The position numbers were made by a program, and so were the translations under genes. Source: Rubripirellula obstinata (lineage in GTDB: Bacteria; Planctomycetota; Planctomycetia; Pirellulales; Pirellulaceae). Taken from it: a DNA stretch of 64,000 bases. Shown here piece by piece: positions 18,501 through 25,969 of this stretch. Each line of letters starts with the position of its first letter. Position 1 is the stretch's first letter. The notes beneath the pieces are model-generated. The model saw only the letters and a program-made list of their open reading frames with translations, was not told the DNA's origin and did no database searches. The stretch covers positions 34,461-98,460 of the forward strand of contig NZ_LWSK01000008.1 of the NCBI RefSeq assembly GCF_001642955.1, read 5' to 3'.

Positions 18501-19103
18501 GCCGCGATGACGGTGGGGCTGGGGTTTGGTTTGCAGGAAATTTTTGCGAATCTGGTCAGCGGGCTGATCATCCTGTTTGAAAGGCCCATCCGAGCCGGTG
18601 ACTTGGTAACCGTTGGCGATGTGACTGGTCACGTGACGCGGATGCAAATGCGTGCGACGACGATCACGGATTTTGATCGCCGCGAATTGATTGTTCCCAA
18701 CAAGACCTTCATCACCGATAGCGTCATCAACTGGACCTTGTCCGATCCAGTGTCGCGTATCACGTTGCCGGTCGGCGTCGCCTACGGCACCAGCGTCGCC
18801 AGGGTCAGGGAAATCATGCTGACGATCGCCGAAAACAGCAGTTCGGTGATGAGCGAACCGCCGCCTCACGTTTTGTTTAAGGGTTTTGGTGACAGCACGC
18901 TGGATGTGGAATTGCGGGTCTTTATTCCCAAACGCGAACTCTATGTTGATGTGGTCAACGAAATCAATCTGGCGATCGCGGACGAATTTAGCCAAGCCGG
19001 CATCGAGATCGCGTTTCCTCAGCAAGATTTGCACATTCGGTCGATCGATGGACTTCCGGCGATGATCGGCCAGCGACAGGAACCGCAGCGAGAAGCTGCT
19101 TGA
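15501..19103 (+). CDS. Large mechanosensitive ion channel (MscK/MscM type)
   Basis: This 1,200-residue protein starts at ATG 15501 and has a signal peptide (to about residue 26, PASG). Three VSQSA-like repeats follow. A long periplasmic coiled-coil region covers about residues 80-500, then many transmembrane segments (about 530-960). A C-terminal MscS domain contains VGLGFGLQEIFANLVSGLIILFERPIRAGDLV and then DFDRRELIVPNKTFITDSVINWTL (shown here as landmark blocks, each a continuous family motif: GLGFGLQEIFANL, FERPIRAGD, IVPNKTFITD). That layout is the MscK/YbdG-like large class. The protein opens on membrane tension and releases solutes after osmotic downshift. A charged Lys/Glu/Gln stretch at about residues 800-830 is an unusual cytoplasmic loop. 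The gene lies upstream of the 2-oxoglutarate dehydrogenase E2 gene with no functional link apparent. Confidence 0.88.
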   Translation: MQFPMRFTSLSIFFATIFLHSFPASGQFAGLPLPVSQPAVSQSAVSQSANLQSANTGASTQQIPAVTDNESTDGNQPTIKSVIDEINVITAAADLADELKKECLDRLGKAKASLESAQASSQERTAIEAELTSLPARTEDVRQQLAKDADALQPEFPEGITIAGLEARLADMRQQVEAADADAQASQKATESRGLRIADLAKQILETDKRLTQTAESIVGITGTDLLSKTKLTEQRCRQISLTKQLEMLKVKQRLMEANSEILPMQRDLAVRNASIAEKQLTLWQDAVSRWRKQESQRQAKQARRIAEQSHPALKSLASQNADIAELRIATAAGIDKLAKMLHDIRESSTRTREQFDDLRDRVEHAGATTSTGILLRKQRSELPQPSTFLKRETLVEQEMPKAHLRLMEMKQWRREVADLGNAAEIVMQNVGDDLADYNRDNVIAVVKRLLSDRRDFLDKVIPDQNTYLRDLNELDLANGALATQVNEFQNFLDQRVLWIRSDDMFGLSDIRDAAKGLRTVIAPSRIAEVAKVGGADMLRRPAVAVAVIAAFFLVMMFRARMVATQTRLTNPPSAGQCASFRDYALACVITLVISVRWPILLAAFGYRLVSASGTTPWTHSVGEALLTTVLFVWSFELIREMSRRGGVGEKLFGWSEGVSASIRGSLETMLLLGTPLFALLQLAQFDETPEMESLKRFLFITLLMLTGFQLGWLARNNGKLMRALVIHAPKALVCRLRRPIGIFATAAPIGFALMSFAGFHFSAYQLSGRLAETGAAIVAMIVLHSLSLCWLEVKGFNRKLRQRKEEQQKKREEMLGASEPIGSPAKLATIDTAAASVIDVSNQSMETSRKQMNEAADQEFKELLRYAAVITLIVGGWFIWSDVLPALRILDKVELWQNIETVAETVIGKDGSESIRTIERNSPTTLTNVLMAFVIGLGTVMVGRRLPGLLELTLLERLPLEPGTRQAIAILVRYTATVTGMLLVCNAIHLSWGSVQWLAAAMTVGLGFGLQEIFANLVSGLIILFERPIRAGDLVTVGDVTGHVTRMQMRATTITDFDRRELIVPNKTFITDSVINWTLSDPVSRITLPVGVAYGTSVARVREIMLTIAENSSSVMSEPPPHVLFKGFGDSTLDVELRVFIPKRELYVDVVNEINLAIADEFSQAGIEIAFPQQDLHIRSIDGLPAMIGQRQEPQREAA

Positions 19104-19215
19104 ATTCGAACGAATCGCAAGCCCTTCGTGGCTGACATTATGTCGGTAGATTGGTATCGTTTGTATAACGTAAGAATCCCAGATTTCTGTCCCTCTCTGA
19201 AGCAGTGCTGTTCTC

Positions 19216-20559
19216 GTGAGCGAAATGATCCAAGTAGAAGTTCCCACCGTTGGCGAATCGATCAGCGAAGTCCAAATTGGCCAATGGTTGAAAGCCGAAG
19301 GTGATTTTGTTGAATCCGGTGAAGATCTAGTCGAAATCGAGACCGAAAAAGCGTCGGTGCAAATCCCGGCTCCGGCCAGCGGCATCTTGCAGGGCATTCA
19401 GAAACAGCAAGAAGAGTTCGCTTTGGTCGGCGAAGTCATCGCGCAGATTGATCCCAACGGAGCACCATCAGGCGGTGGATCAACGAATGAGCAATCCGCG
19501 GCACCAGCGACCTCGTCAGCGTCACCGTCAGCCCCCGCCCCCGCGGCACCAGCTTCCAACACACCTTCGCCCGCTAAAGTCGGCGGTTCCCACTCCGGTG
19601 GTGGCGGCATCGTCATGCCAGCAGCACGGCGAATTTTGGATGAACACGGCATCAACGCCCAGGATGTTCCTGCGACCGGGCCTGGCGGACGGTTGTTGAA
19701 AGAAGACGTGGTTGCCTTCATCCGCAATCCGCCTCAAAAACAAGCCCCACCACCGGCTCCCGCCCCACCGCAACCTGCTGCCACCGCGATTGCTGCACCG
19801 GCACCACCCGCACCAGGCGGCGGATCGTTTGGGTCTTTGATGACCGAACAAGCACCGCATCGGGGCGAAGAAGTCAAACCGATGAGCATGTTGCGTCGGA
19901 CGATTGCGTCAAGACTTGTCGAGGCACAACAGACCGCGGCTCTGCTGACCACGTTCAACGAAATCGACATGCAGCCGACGATGGAAATGCGTAGCCAGTA
20001 CAAGGATTTGTTTGCTGAAAAGCATGGCGTCAAACTTGGCTTTATGTCGTTCTTTGCCAAAGCTGCCGTGGAAGCGCTTCGCAAGTTCCCAGCCGTCAAC
20101 GCGGAAATTCGCGACGGCAATATCGTTTACCGACATTATCAAGACATCGGCATCGCGATCGGCGGCGGCAAAGGGTTGGTGGTACCGATCCTGCGAAACG
20201 TCGAACGGATGAACTTTGCCGACATCGAACGTTCGATCAGCGACTATGCCAAGGAAGCTGGTGAGAATCGGTTGCAGCCAGAAGACTTGATGGGCGGCAC
20301 GTTCACGATCAGCAACGGCGGCATTTACGGTTCACTTTTATCGACGCCAATCGTCAATCCACCTCAAAGTGGAATCCTCGGTTTGCACTCGATCCAGAAA
20401 CGTCCGATCGCGGTCAACGATGAAGTCGTCATCCGCCCCATGATGTACATCGCACTGACGTACGATCACCGGATCGTCGATGGACGCGAAGCAGTTGGTT
20501 TCTTGAAAACGATCAAAGACGTCATCGAAGAACCAGCACGATTGTTTTTAGAGCTGTAG
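19216..20559 (+). CDS. sucB: Dihydrolipoyllysine-residue succinyltransferase (2-oxoglutarate dehydrogenase E2)
   Basis: This 447-residue E2 subunit starts at GTG 19216 (an in-frame ATG lies at 19225). A lipoyl domain (residues 1-78) carries the lipoyl-lysine in [15 protein letters not shown] Pro/Ala-rich linker leads to the E3-binding domain (about 135-172: [24 protein letters not shown]). A second Pro/Ala linker precedes the catalytic domain (about 210-447), with the active-site motif [13 protein letters not shown] near the C-terminus. The single lipoyl domain and the ETEKAS-type lipoyl site point to the succinyltransferase of the TCA cycle rather than the pyruvate enzyme. No sucA or lpd gene is adjacent, so the complex genes are dispersed. 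A family C palindrome follows the stop codon by 11 nt. Confidence 0.92.
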   Translation: MSEMIQVEVPTVGESISEVQIGQWLKAEGDFVESGEDLVEIETEKASVQIPAPASGILQGIQKQQEEFALVGEVIAQIDPNGAPSGGGSTNEQSAAPATSSASPSAPAPAAPASNTPSPAKVGGSHSGGGGIVMPAARRILDEHGINAQDVPATGPGGRLLKEDVVAFIRNPPQKQAPPPAPAPPQPAATAIAAPAPPAPGGGSFGSLMTEQAPHRGEEVKPMSMLRRTIASRLVEAQQTAALLTTFNEIDMQPTMEMRSQYKDLFAEKHGVKLGFMSFFAKAAVEALRKFPAVNAEIRDGNIVYRHYQDIGIAIGGGKGLVVPILRNVERMNFADIERSISDYAKEAGENRLQPEDLMGGTFTISNGGIYGSLLSTPIVNPPQSGILGLHSIQKRPIAVNDEVVIRPMMYIALTYDHRIVDGREAVGFLKTIKDVIEEPARLFLEL

Positions 20560-20570
20560 GTTCCGTTTAC

Positions 20571-20606
20571 GTAGGCCGGAACAAGCGGAGCGCAGTTCCG
20601 GCCTAC
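20571..20606. repeat. Family C minimal palindrome
   Basis: Shortest family C unit: perfect 12-bp arms GTAGGCCGGAAC / GTTCCGGCCTAC around 12 nt, 11 nt after the sucB stop codon. It could form a hairpin in the sucB 3' end but has no T tract. Confidence 0.85.
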
Positions 20607-20660
20607 ATCAGTTATCGCTTCGATTGATGATATTAGGCGATGTTATTGGGCGATGATTTT

Positions 20661-20716
20661 GTAGTGGATCTTGTTAAAGATCCTTGCGGCATCGGATCTT
20701 TAACAAGATCCACTAC
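20661..20716. repeat. Family E palindrome (GTAGTGGATCTTG)
   Basis: Perfect 23-bp arms (20661-20683 and 20694-20716) around a 10-nt spacer. It starts GTAG and ends CTAC. Convergent genes lie on both sides, so it may sit between two 3' ends. A decayed relative is at 36,180-36,254. Confidence 0.85.
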
Positions 20717-20752
20717 GAATTGCGGCGAAGCCGCCTTAAGAGAATGGCCGCA

Positions 20753-22258
20753 TCAATTTGCGTCCCACCACCATCGCTGGATAACTTTGGGACGATCGCC
20801 CGGCATATTCTGAAAAGACCGAAGCGTTGGATCAACGACTAGGTCCATCGCAACGGTGCCGGAAGGTTTGACCGCGACACCGCCGCTGGCGATCAGAATG
20901 TTGTGTCTCTGTTTGCCAGACCGAGTGCGATGCATCACTGCGATCGTTTGAACTTGTTTTGGAATCGGCAAACCTAAACTTGCAGATGACGAAGTTGCGG
21001 CAAAGAAGTCTAGCAACGATTCGTGAGACTTTGACGCGGCATACTTGTCCGCGATCGCTGCGACGACCGCGGATTCATAGATCGATTGCAGCCCCGCATA
21101 GATGGGATACTTGGACCGAATTTTTGACGCGTTGCCGTTAAAACTGTCCACAAAGATCTTGGTTCTGGGATCATCGATGACGTGACCGCGTTGACCGTCG
21201 GCCATCGCACGCTCGTTTTGCCCTGACAAACGCATCGCATCGCCATCAATCTGAAAGACGCGGCGGTCAGTGTCTGACCGAACTTGGCAGGCGTTCGCGG
21301 TGAACCACAAACGTAACAGCAAATCATTTGGCGGTCCCTGTGCAGCGTTCTGTTGGATCGTCGTGTCAATCGCGTCCAAATAGTTTGCGACTTCCGCAGG
21401 CATTGGATGGATGCCCAGGGCAAGTTGTTTCATGTGCCGATCAGCTTCCACCATCATCAACCCGATGGGCGTGTCAGCGGCAGTCCCAAAGACTTCGATG
21501 CGTTGCATTCCAATCGCGCTGGCCAACTCTTCGGCGGCCAATCCGATCGGGATCGACTTTGACTGGATGTTGGCGGCAACCTTCGCCGCGTTTTGCAGTC
21601 CTTGCTTCGTTGGATCGATCGTGCAACCAAACGAAGCCTTCGATCGTGCTGCCGCGATCGTCGTACTAAGGAAGTCCAACCGAATCGCGGCCAGTCCCGT
21701 TTGTCGATCGCGAACCCAACCCTGATGCGATTCAATGCCACCGACCGGTCCTGCCAAAACAATGTCGTCGTCGGTCAACATGACGTAACGAACCTTCGAT
21801 AAACCAGCCATGTGAACCATCGATTCGGTTGGCTTGGAAAATCCAGCCTGTCGATTCATCCACGCATCTTTGAGCCGTGTGAGAGAAACGCATCGCAGCG
21901 TTGATTCGGCGAGCCAATTTTGACCTGCGTCGGAATCGGAATTGCTTTGCAGCATCGATTCTAAATTTGCGAGCGAATCTGATTGAGCAACCGTTTCGCA
22001 TGCCAGCAGCGTTCCCGATGGATCGACATAAACGCCTTGCGGATATTCCCGCATGGAACTGGGGCCGCCAAGTGCGTCCCATGTGTCTGGGACGACCGTC
22101 GTTTGAATCAAGTCGATTAGAGAAGCGAAATCGGCGAACGAACCTCCACCGGCCACCCCGGTTTGTTGCTGGCGATTGTCTTGGCCCCAGACCGGGGAAT
22201 TCTGATTGGCGAGAAACGAAACCAATAGAGCGATCAGCAATAAATGTCGGTGCGTCAT
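20753..22258 (-). CDS. Secreted planctomycete protein, probable DUF1598 family
   Basis: About 501 residues from ATG 22258 (MTHRHLLLIALLVSFL), with a signal peptide ending near VWG. The region GVYVDPSGTLLACETV and the block DAWMNRQAGFSKPTESMVHMAGL, given here only as landmarks YVDPSG and VHMAGLSKVRYV, resemble the DUF1598 family that is almost restricted to planctomycetes. A later stretch, LAGPVGGIESH, also fits. The function of the family is unknown. The long open frame reaches 22342, but the hydrophobic start at 22258 gives a normal signal peptide. The protein is periplasmic or extracellular by prediction. It stands alone with a family B unit upstream and family C/E units downstream. Confidence 0.65.
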   Translation of the reverse strand: MTHRHLLLIALLVSFLANQNSPVWGQDNRQQQTGVAGGGSFADFASLIDLIQTTVVPDTWDALGGPSSMREYPQGVYVDPSGTLLACETVAQSDSLANLESMLQSNSDSDAGQNWLAESTLRCVSLTRLKDAWMNRQAGFSKPTESMVHMAGLSKVRYVMLTDDDIVLAGPVGGIESHQGWVRDRQTGLAAIRLDFLSTTIAAARSKASFGCTIDPTKQGLQNAAKVAANIQSKSIPIGLAAEELASAIGMQRIEVFGTAADTPIGLMMVEADRHMKQLALGIHPMPAEVANYLDAIDTTIQQNAAQGPPNDLLLRLWFTANACQVRSDTDRRVFQIDGDAMRLSGQNERAMADGQRGHVIDDPRTKIFVDSFNGNASKIRSKYPIYAGLQSIYESAVVAAIADKYAASKSHESLLDFFAATSSSASLGLPIPKQVQTIAVMHRTRSGKQRHNILIASGGVAVKPSGTVAMDLVVDPTLRSFQNMPGDRPKVIQRWWWDAN

Positions 22259-22376
22259 CGAGCGTTTCTTTTTTGAAGATAGGAAAAAAGAGTAGCGTGA
22301 GGATGACAAGCTACCCTTCCAACATTCTAACGCCGATGTCACTAAGTCGATCGGAAGATATTGTTTCGCACCAATC

Positions 22377-22446
22377 GTAGCTGATCCCGCCAGGGTTCAG
22401 TCGAGCTGAATCCGATCGTGGACTGAACCCTGGCGGGATCAGCTAC
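22377..22446. repeat. Family B palindrome
   Basis: Clean copy: GTAGCTGATCCCGCCAGGG... mirrored by ...CCCTGGCGGGATCAGCTAC, with a roughly 18-nt spacer. It ends 16 nt before the stop codon of the DUF362 gene on the minus strand. Confidence 0.9.
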
Positions 22447-22461
22447 ATTTTAAAAAAGCTA

Positions 22462-23487
22462 CTAACTGACAAAATTGTCGTTGCTATCTCGCATATTTTT
22501 CAGATGCTTACGATCCAGGATCAAGAATGGATCGGCCAACGGTTGCCATGCTTCACCACGTTGGTTGATCTGTCGATCGTCGGTCGATCCCAGCAGACCG
22601 GACGCCAGTTCCAGATATGGGATACGTTCTGGAATGATGTGCATCAGCCGCGCCATCGTCGCGTCGACCGCGGTCAAATCCTGGCCGACCATGATCAATC
22701 CCATGTGCTTGGGGGTTCCCAGAATCGGGCCATCGCCTTCCATGCAGTCGATGCCATCGACGATCGTGATTCGGTTGCCGACCGATGCATTGATGTCGAA
22801 CACGGTTTGGGGAATGCCGTTGTAATGAAGCACGTTCTTGGGCCATCCGTATTTGATTCCCGGAATCACGCCGTATAGATTTTTCATCGCACCGGTCATT
22901 CCCATCCAGTGGTGCGTTTTCATCTTGGGCATGCTGACGACGAGGTCTGCTTCAATGACGGACCGGGGGAAAAAGAACTCTTTCAACTTGCAAGCTCGGC
23001 CGGCATTGGTGACTGCTTTGATTTCTTGGTAGTTCAGATCTTGGAAAGGCATCTTGATGTCGGCGAGTGCTTCCATGACGCCGGATTCAATCAGCGCCTG
23101 TTCGGTGTCGCGGACGTGACCAGGGCCTTCACCGACGGTGACGTCAGCCTTCCAACCGCGAAACACTTCGACGGCCGCTTGAATCACGACCGGGTGAGTC
23201 GTCATGTGGGGAGCCAACCGAGACGGTTCGACCAGGTTGGGTTTTAACAGGACTCGTTTTCCGCGAATCGTCGCGGGATCGAACTCGCACGCCAATAGTC
23301 CGTCGCGAATTGTGCGGACCAGTTCACCCGAGTACTTTTGGTTCTTTGCGATGAAGACGTCGCTGCTGGAACGGTAGCTGGACGAAACGTAAGCGGTCCC
23401 AACGGCTGCCGCTGCGGTGGCGGCACCGGTAATGAAAAACTTGCGACGGTCGGGAGTGTGGTTGTCGGGTGGTTGATTGTTATTCAT
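22462..23487 (-). CDS. DUF362 domain protein with twin-arginine signal
   Basis: This 341-residue protein begins with a twin-arginine type signal (DRRKFFITGAATAAAAVG, residues about 13-30), so it is probably exported folded. The body matches DUF362: LLKPNLVEPSRL, EVFRGWKADVTVGEGPGHVRDTEQAL (landmarks KPNLV and VGEGPG), VSMPKMKTHHWMGMTGAMKN and GLIMVGQDLTAVDATMARLM. Several DUF362 proteins bind iron-sulfur clusters, but no ferredoxin-type Cys motif is present here. The family's biochemical role is not established. The start codon overlaps the stop codon of the upstream gene (ATGA), indicating translational coupling. Confidence 0.85.
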   Translation of the reverse strand: MNNNQPPDNHTPDRRKFFITGAATAAAAVGTAYVSSSYRSSSDVFIAKNQKYSGELVRTIRDGLLACEFDPATIRGKRVLLKPNLVEPSRLAPHMTTHPVVIQAAVEVFRGWKADVTVGEGPGHVRDTEQALIESGVMEALADIKMPFQDLNYQEIKAVTNAGRACKLKEFFFPRSVIEADLVVSMPKMKTHHWMGMTGAMKNLYGVIPGIKYGWPKNVLHYNGIPQTVFDINASVGNRITIVDGIDCMEGDGPILGTPKHMGLIMVGQDLTAVDATMARLMHIIPERIPYLELASGLLGSTDDRQINQRGEAWQPLADPFLILDRKHLKNMRDSNDNFVS

Positions 23488-24458
23488 CGGATCGCCTCGC
23501 GTGAGTTCGGCAACGAGTGATAACCGAGATCCAGCAATGGCGACTGATCTTGCAGGCTCGCCAACATCAGCATGTTTTGCCGGTGCGGGTTCGGGTCAGC
23601 TAACCGCAACCGATCAATCGCTGTCTTCAGCGGCGTTTCAAAACTAATCTCTGATTCAACGCCTGGTTCTGTTGTTTCTGACGACACAGCGGCCAACGCG
23701 TGGATCGCCCAGGCCAATGAGATTGCGGCGATGGGCTGATTGATTTGGGATCGCAAGTAGTTGATCGTTGATTGCCGTGTTTGCGGTTCTGGTTTGAATC
23801 GATGCAGAGCTACCAGGCTGATGGCACTGGGCATGACGTGGGGACGAAGTTTTTTGCCAAGCACAAAGGTGTTGCCATAATTGGCACCGCCCGAGTCCAG
23901 TTGACGATCCAACAACAGTTCCGCTGCCTCGATCGCACGCGGGTGCTTCGCAAAACCGCATTGACGCATCGCCAACAGCGCCATTGCGGTCGGTTCCAGC
24001 CACGAATGCGTGCCATCGACCCAAGGCCAACCCACCAGTTGGGTGTTGTGTCCAAGTTCCGGGTCGGGATCGATCTTCGCGCCACCAAAGCTGGTTAAAA
24101 ACTCAACAGCGTTTCGATAGGCATCGCGATATCGCCAATCCGTTGGCTCCCAAGTCCGCTCGAATTGCCGCCAAGCGATGGCCGCCAACGAGGTTGGCCA
24201 AAACGGGCCTTGATAATCCAGGCGAACGGACACGGACCCGTGTTTGTTTTGAGCATCAAGCAGACGGTTGCAGGCTGCTTCGGCTGGTGCTTTCAGGCCA
24301 AAGCCACACGCAGTGATCGCAGCAAAGGCGACCGGTTCGGCGGTCGCTGATTCGTCCTTGGAGTACCCGCAAAGCGGATTGGCGATGAGACGTTTTTTTT
24401 GCTGATCTAACCAGTCCGTCAGCCAACTGGCTACAGTCAAGGCTGGGGGAACATCCAT
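23484..24458 (-). CDS. Prenyltransferase/squalene-cyclase-like alpha-toroid protein
   Basis: About 324 residues from ATG 24458 (MDVPPALTVASWLTDWLDQQ). Repeated helical pairs with Gly and Trp/Phe, such as YQGPFWPTSLAAIAW, WPWVDGTHSWLEPTAMALLAM and LDRQLDSGGANYGN, are typical of the alpha/alpha toroid fold shared by squalene cyclases and prenyltransferase beta subunits. The catalytic DxDD of squalene-hopene cyclase is not seen, so a cyclase activity should not be assumed. A TTG at 24524 in the same frame would add 22 residues. The stop codon overlaps the start of the DUF362 gene, so the two are likely one operon. Their joint role is unknown. Confidence 0.7.
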   Translation of the reverse strand: MDVPPALTVASWLTDWLDQQKKRLIANPLCGYSKDESATAEPVAFAAITACGFGLKAPAEAACNRLLDAQNKHGSVSVRLDYQGPFWPTSLAAIAWRQFERTWEPTDWRYRDAYRNAVEFLTSFGGAKIDPDPELGHNTQLVGWPWVDGTHSWLEPTAMALLAMRQCGFAKHPRAIEAAELLLDRQLDSGGANYGNTFVLGKKLRPHVMPSAISLVALHRFKPEPQTRQSTINYLRSQINQPIAAISLAWAIHALAAVSSETTEPGVESEISFETPLKTAIDRLRLADPNPHRQNMLMLASLQDQSPLLDLGYHSLPNSREAIR

Positions 24459-24581
24459 GGCTTTGCCCGGGCTCGCAAGGTTATCGCTAGTGTGCCCAAA
24501 GCCTAAAGTTTCAACGATCGCCAATCAAGCCCGAAGGTTGGGTTGGGATAATTCGATGATTCGATAATTCGATAACGCAAC

Positions 24582-24655
24582 GTAGGCCGTAGCGAGTGGA
24601 GCGAGTTACGGCGGGCAGCACAATGCCGAAACTCGCTCAACTCGCTACGGCCTAC
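24582..24655. repeat. Family A palindrome
   Basis: Family A variant: GTAGGCCGTAGCGAGTGGAGCG... mirrored by ...CTCAACTCGCTACGGCCTAC. It ends 21 nt before the cpaE stop codon. Just upstream, at 24,549-24,576, ATTCGATAA-like 9-mers are repeated three times. Confidence 0.85.
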
Positions 24656-24676
24656 AAAAGCTACAAAAGCAAATCG

Positions 24677-25903
24677 CTACGCCTTGGCACCGGGCCAGAA
24701 TTTCTTCCACTTGCTTTCGCCTGCGATGGCTTCTTCGCTGCCAGGTTCCCCGGCGGCTTCTGCGGCGTTTGCCTTTCCTTGCAATCGAGTTGCGAGGTCA
24801 CGAATCGCTAACGTGATTGCGGCTTTGGGAGCCTGGGTGATCAGGGGCACACCGTTGTTGCGTACTTCGACCATCGTTCGATAATCGTTAGGCAACAGCG
24901 AGAAGATTTCTCGTCCTAGTGTTTCCTTCGCCTTCTTCAAACTGATCTGTCCCGAGTCCAGTCCAGCACGATTGACGACGATCTCGACCTTGGCGGACAA
25001 GTCGTCAATTTCCTCGAAACTCATCATCAATCGAACCACGTTTCGCAGACATGGCAAATCTAGCTGCGTCACCAGCACGACCTTGGTCGCACTTTCCACC
25101 GCAGCCATGTCGATGGGGCTGTAAGTCTTGGACAGGTCAATGATCAGGTGCGTAAAGGATGCCTTTAACAAACCGATCACCTTGCGAATGCTGTCTTCGG
25201 TGATCGTCAACGCGTCCTGCAATTCCACCGGACGTGGCAACAGGTAAAGGCCGCTGCTGTGTTTGGTCAACGAACGCTTTAGCAATTGAATGTCCAGACG
25301 CGAAACGTTCTGCACGACATCGGCCAGGGTGTAATCGGGAATGGAATCCAGAAACACGTCAGCATCGCCGAGCGCTAAATCCAGGTCCAGCAAGGCAACA
25401 CTGTTTTGCGGATCGGATGCCAGGACACAGCCAAGGTTGACTGCTGCGCTGGTGGTTCCGACGCCGCCTGTTGCACCGGCAATCGCGTAAATCTCGCAGC
25501 TTCGTCCACCGGATTCGGCGGAACCGAATTTTTGTTGACTGACACGAGCAAGGGCTGCGTCCAGCTCTTCGCCAACTGCTGGCAAGGTTAAAAATTCGCG
25601 GGCTCCCGCACGCATGGTGCGGAGGATGAGTTGACCGTCAGCGCTTTCGCTTGCTGCCAAGATCGCAGTACTAGGTGCTTCGGCGGCCATCCGCGAAACC
25701 AACGCGATCGCTTGATCGGGATCAGAATCCAGCGAGATGACGCCGACATCGGGCGCGGTGGTTTCGATGACGTCGGGAAAGAACTCGTATCGAGAGCAGT
25801 CAGCTTCCAACCAAATGGTGTCCATGCTGACCAGCATCGCTTTGAGCGCTTCTCGAGACTTGTCGTTTGGATCGACTAAAGCGATACGAAGGACATTACT
25901 CAT
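24677..25903 (-). CDS. cpaE: Tad pilus assembly ATPase-like protein CpaE
   Basis: This 408-residue protein has an N-terminal receiver-like domain (residues about 5-115: LRIALVDPNDKSREALKAML as landmark, GVISLDSDP) and a MinD/ParA-type ATPase domain (about 133-370). The ATPase P-loop is GGVGTTS, missing the usual lysine after GVG, which is common in CpaE proteins. Other motifs are LLDLDLALGDADVFLD and VTQLDLPCLRNV. In Caulobacter, CpaE helps place the pilus machinery at the pole. Here it is the last gene of the leftward tad cluster, after cpaC. The C-terminal tail is Ala/Glu-rich and ends KKFWPGAKA. Confidence 0.85.
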   Translation of the reverse strand: MSNVLRIALVDPNDKSREALKAMLVSMDTIWLEADCSRYEFFPDVIETTAPDVGVISLDSDPDQAIALVSRMAAEAPSTAILAASESADGQLILRTMRAGAREFLTLPAVGEELDAALARVSQQKFGSAESGGRSCEIYAIAGATGGVGTTSAAVNLGCVLASDPQNSVALLDLDLALGDADVFLDSIPDYTLADVVQNVSRLDIQLLKRSLTKHSSGLYLLPRPVELQDALTITEDSIRKVIGLLKASFTHLIIDLSKTYSPIDMAAVESATKVVLVTQLDLPCLRNVVRLMMSFEEIDDLSAKVEIVVNRAGLDSGQISLKKAKETLGREIFSLLPNDYRTMVEVRNNGVPLITQAPKAAITLAIRDLATRLQGKANAAEAAGEPGSEEAIAGESKWKKFWPGAKA

Positions 25904-25969
25904 GAGTTTCTTTTCGATGACGTGGTGTGAATGAACTGACAGGAATCTCGAGAAAGCAAAACTTTGGCA

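Noticed and set aside
18144..19397. 417-codon minus-strand frame over the channel and sucB genes
   Set aside because: It runs antisense to two well-supported genes, spans their boundary, and shows no known motif.
24677..25903. CpaE P-loop without the usual lysine as a sign of an inactive gene
   Set aside because: GGVGTT(S/T) is common in CpaE-type proteins, so this is a family trait and not decay.
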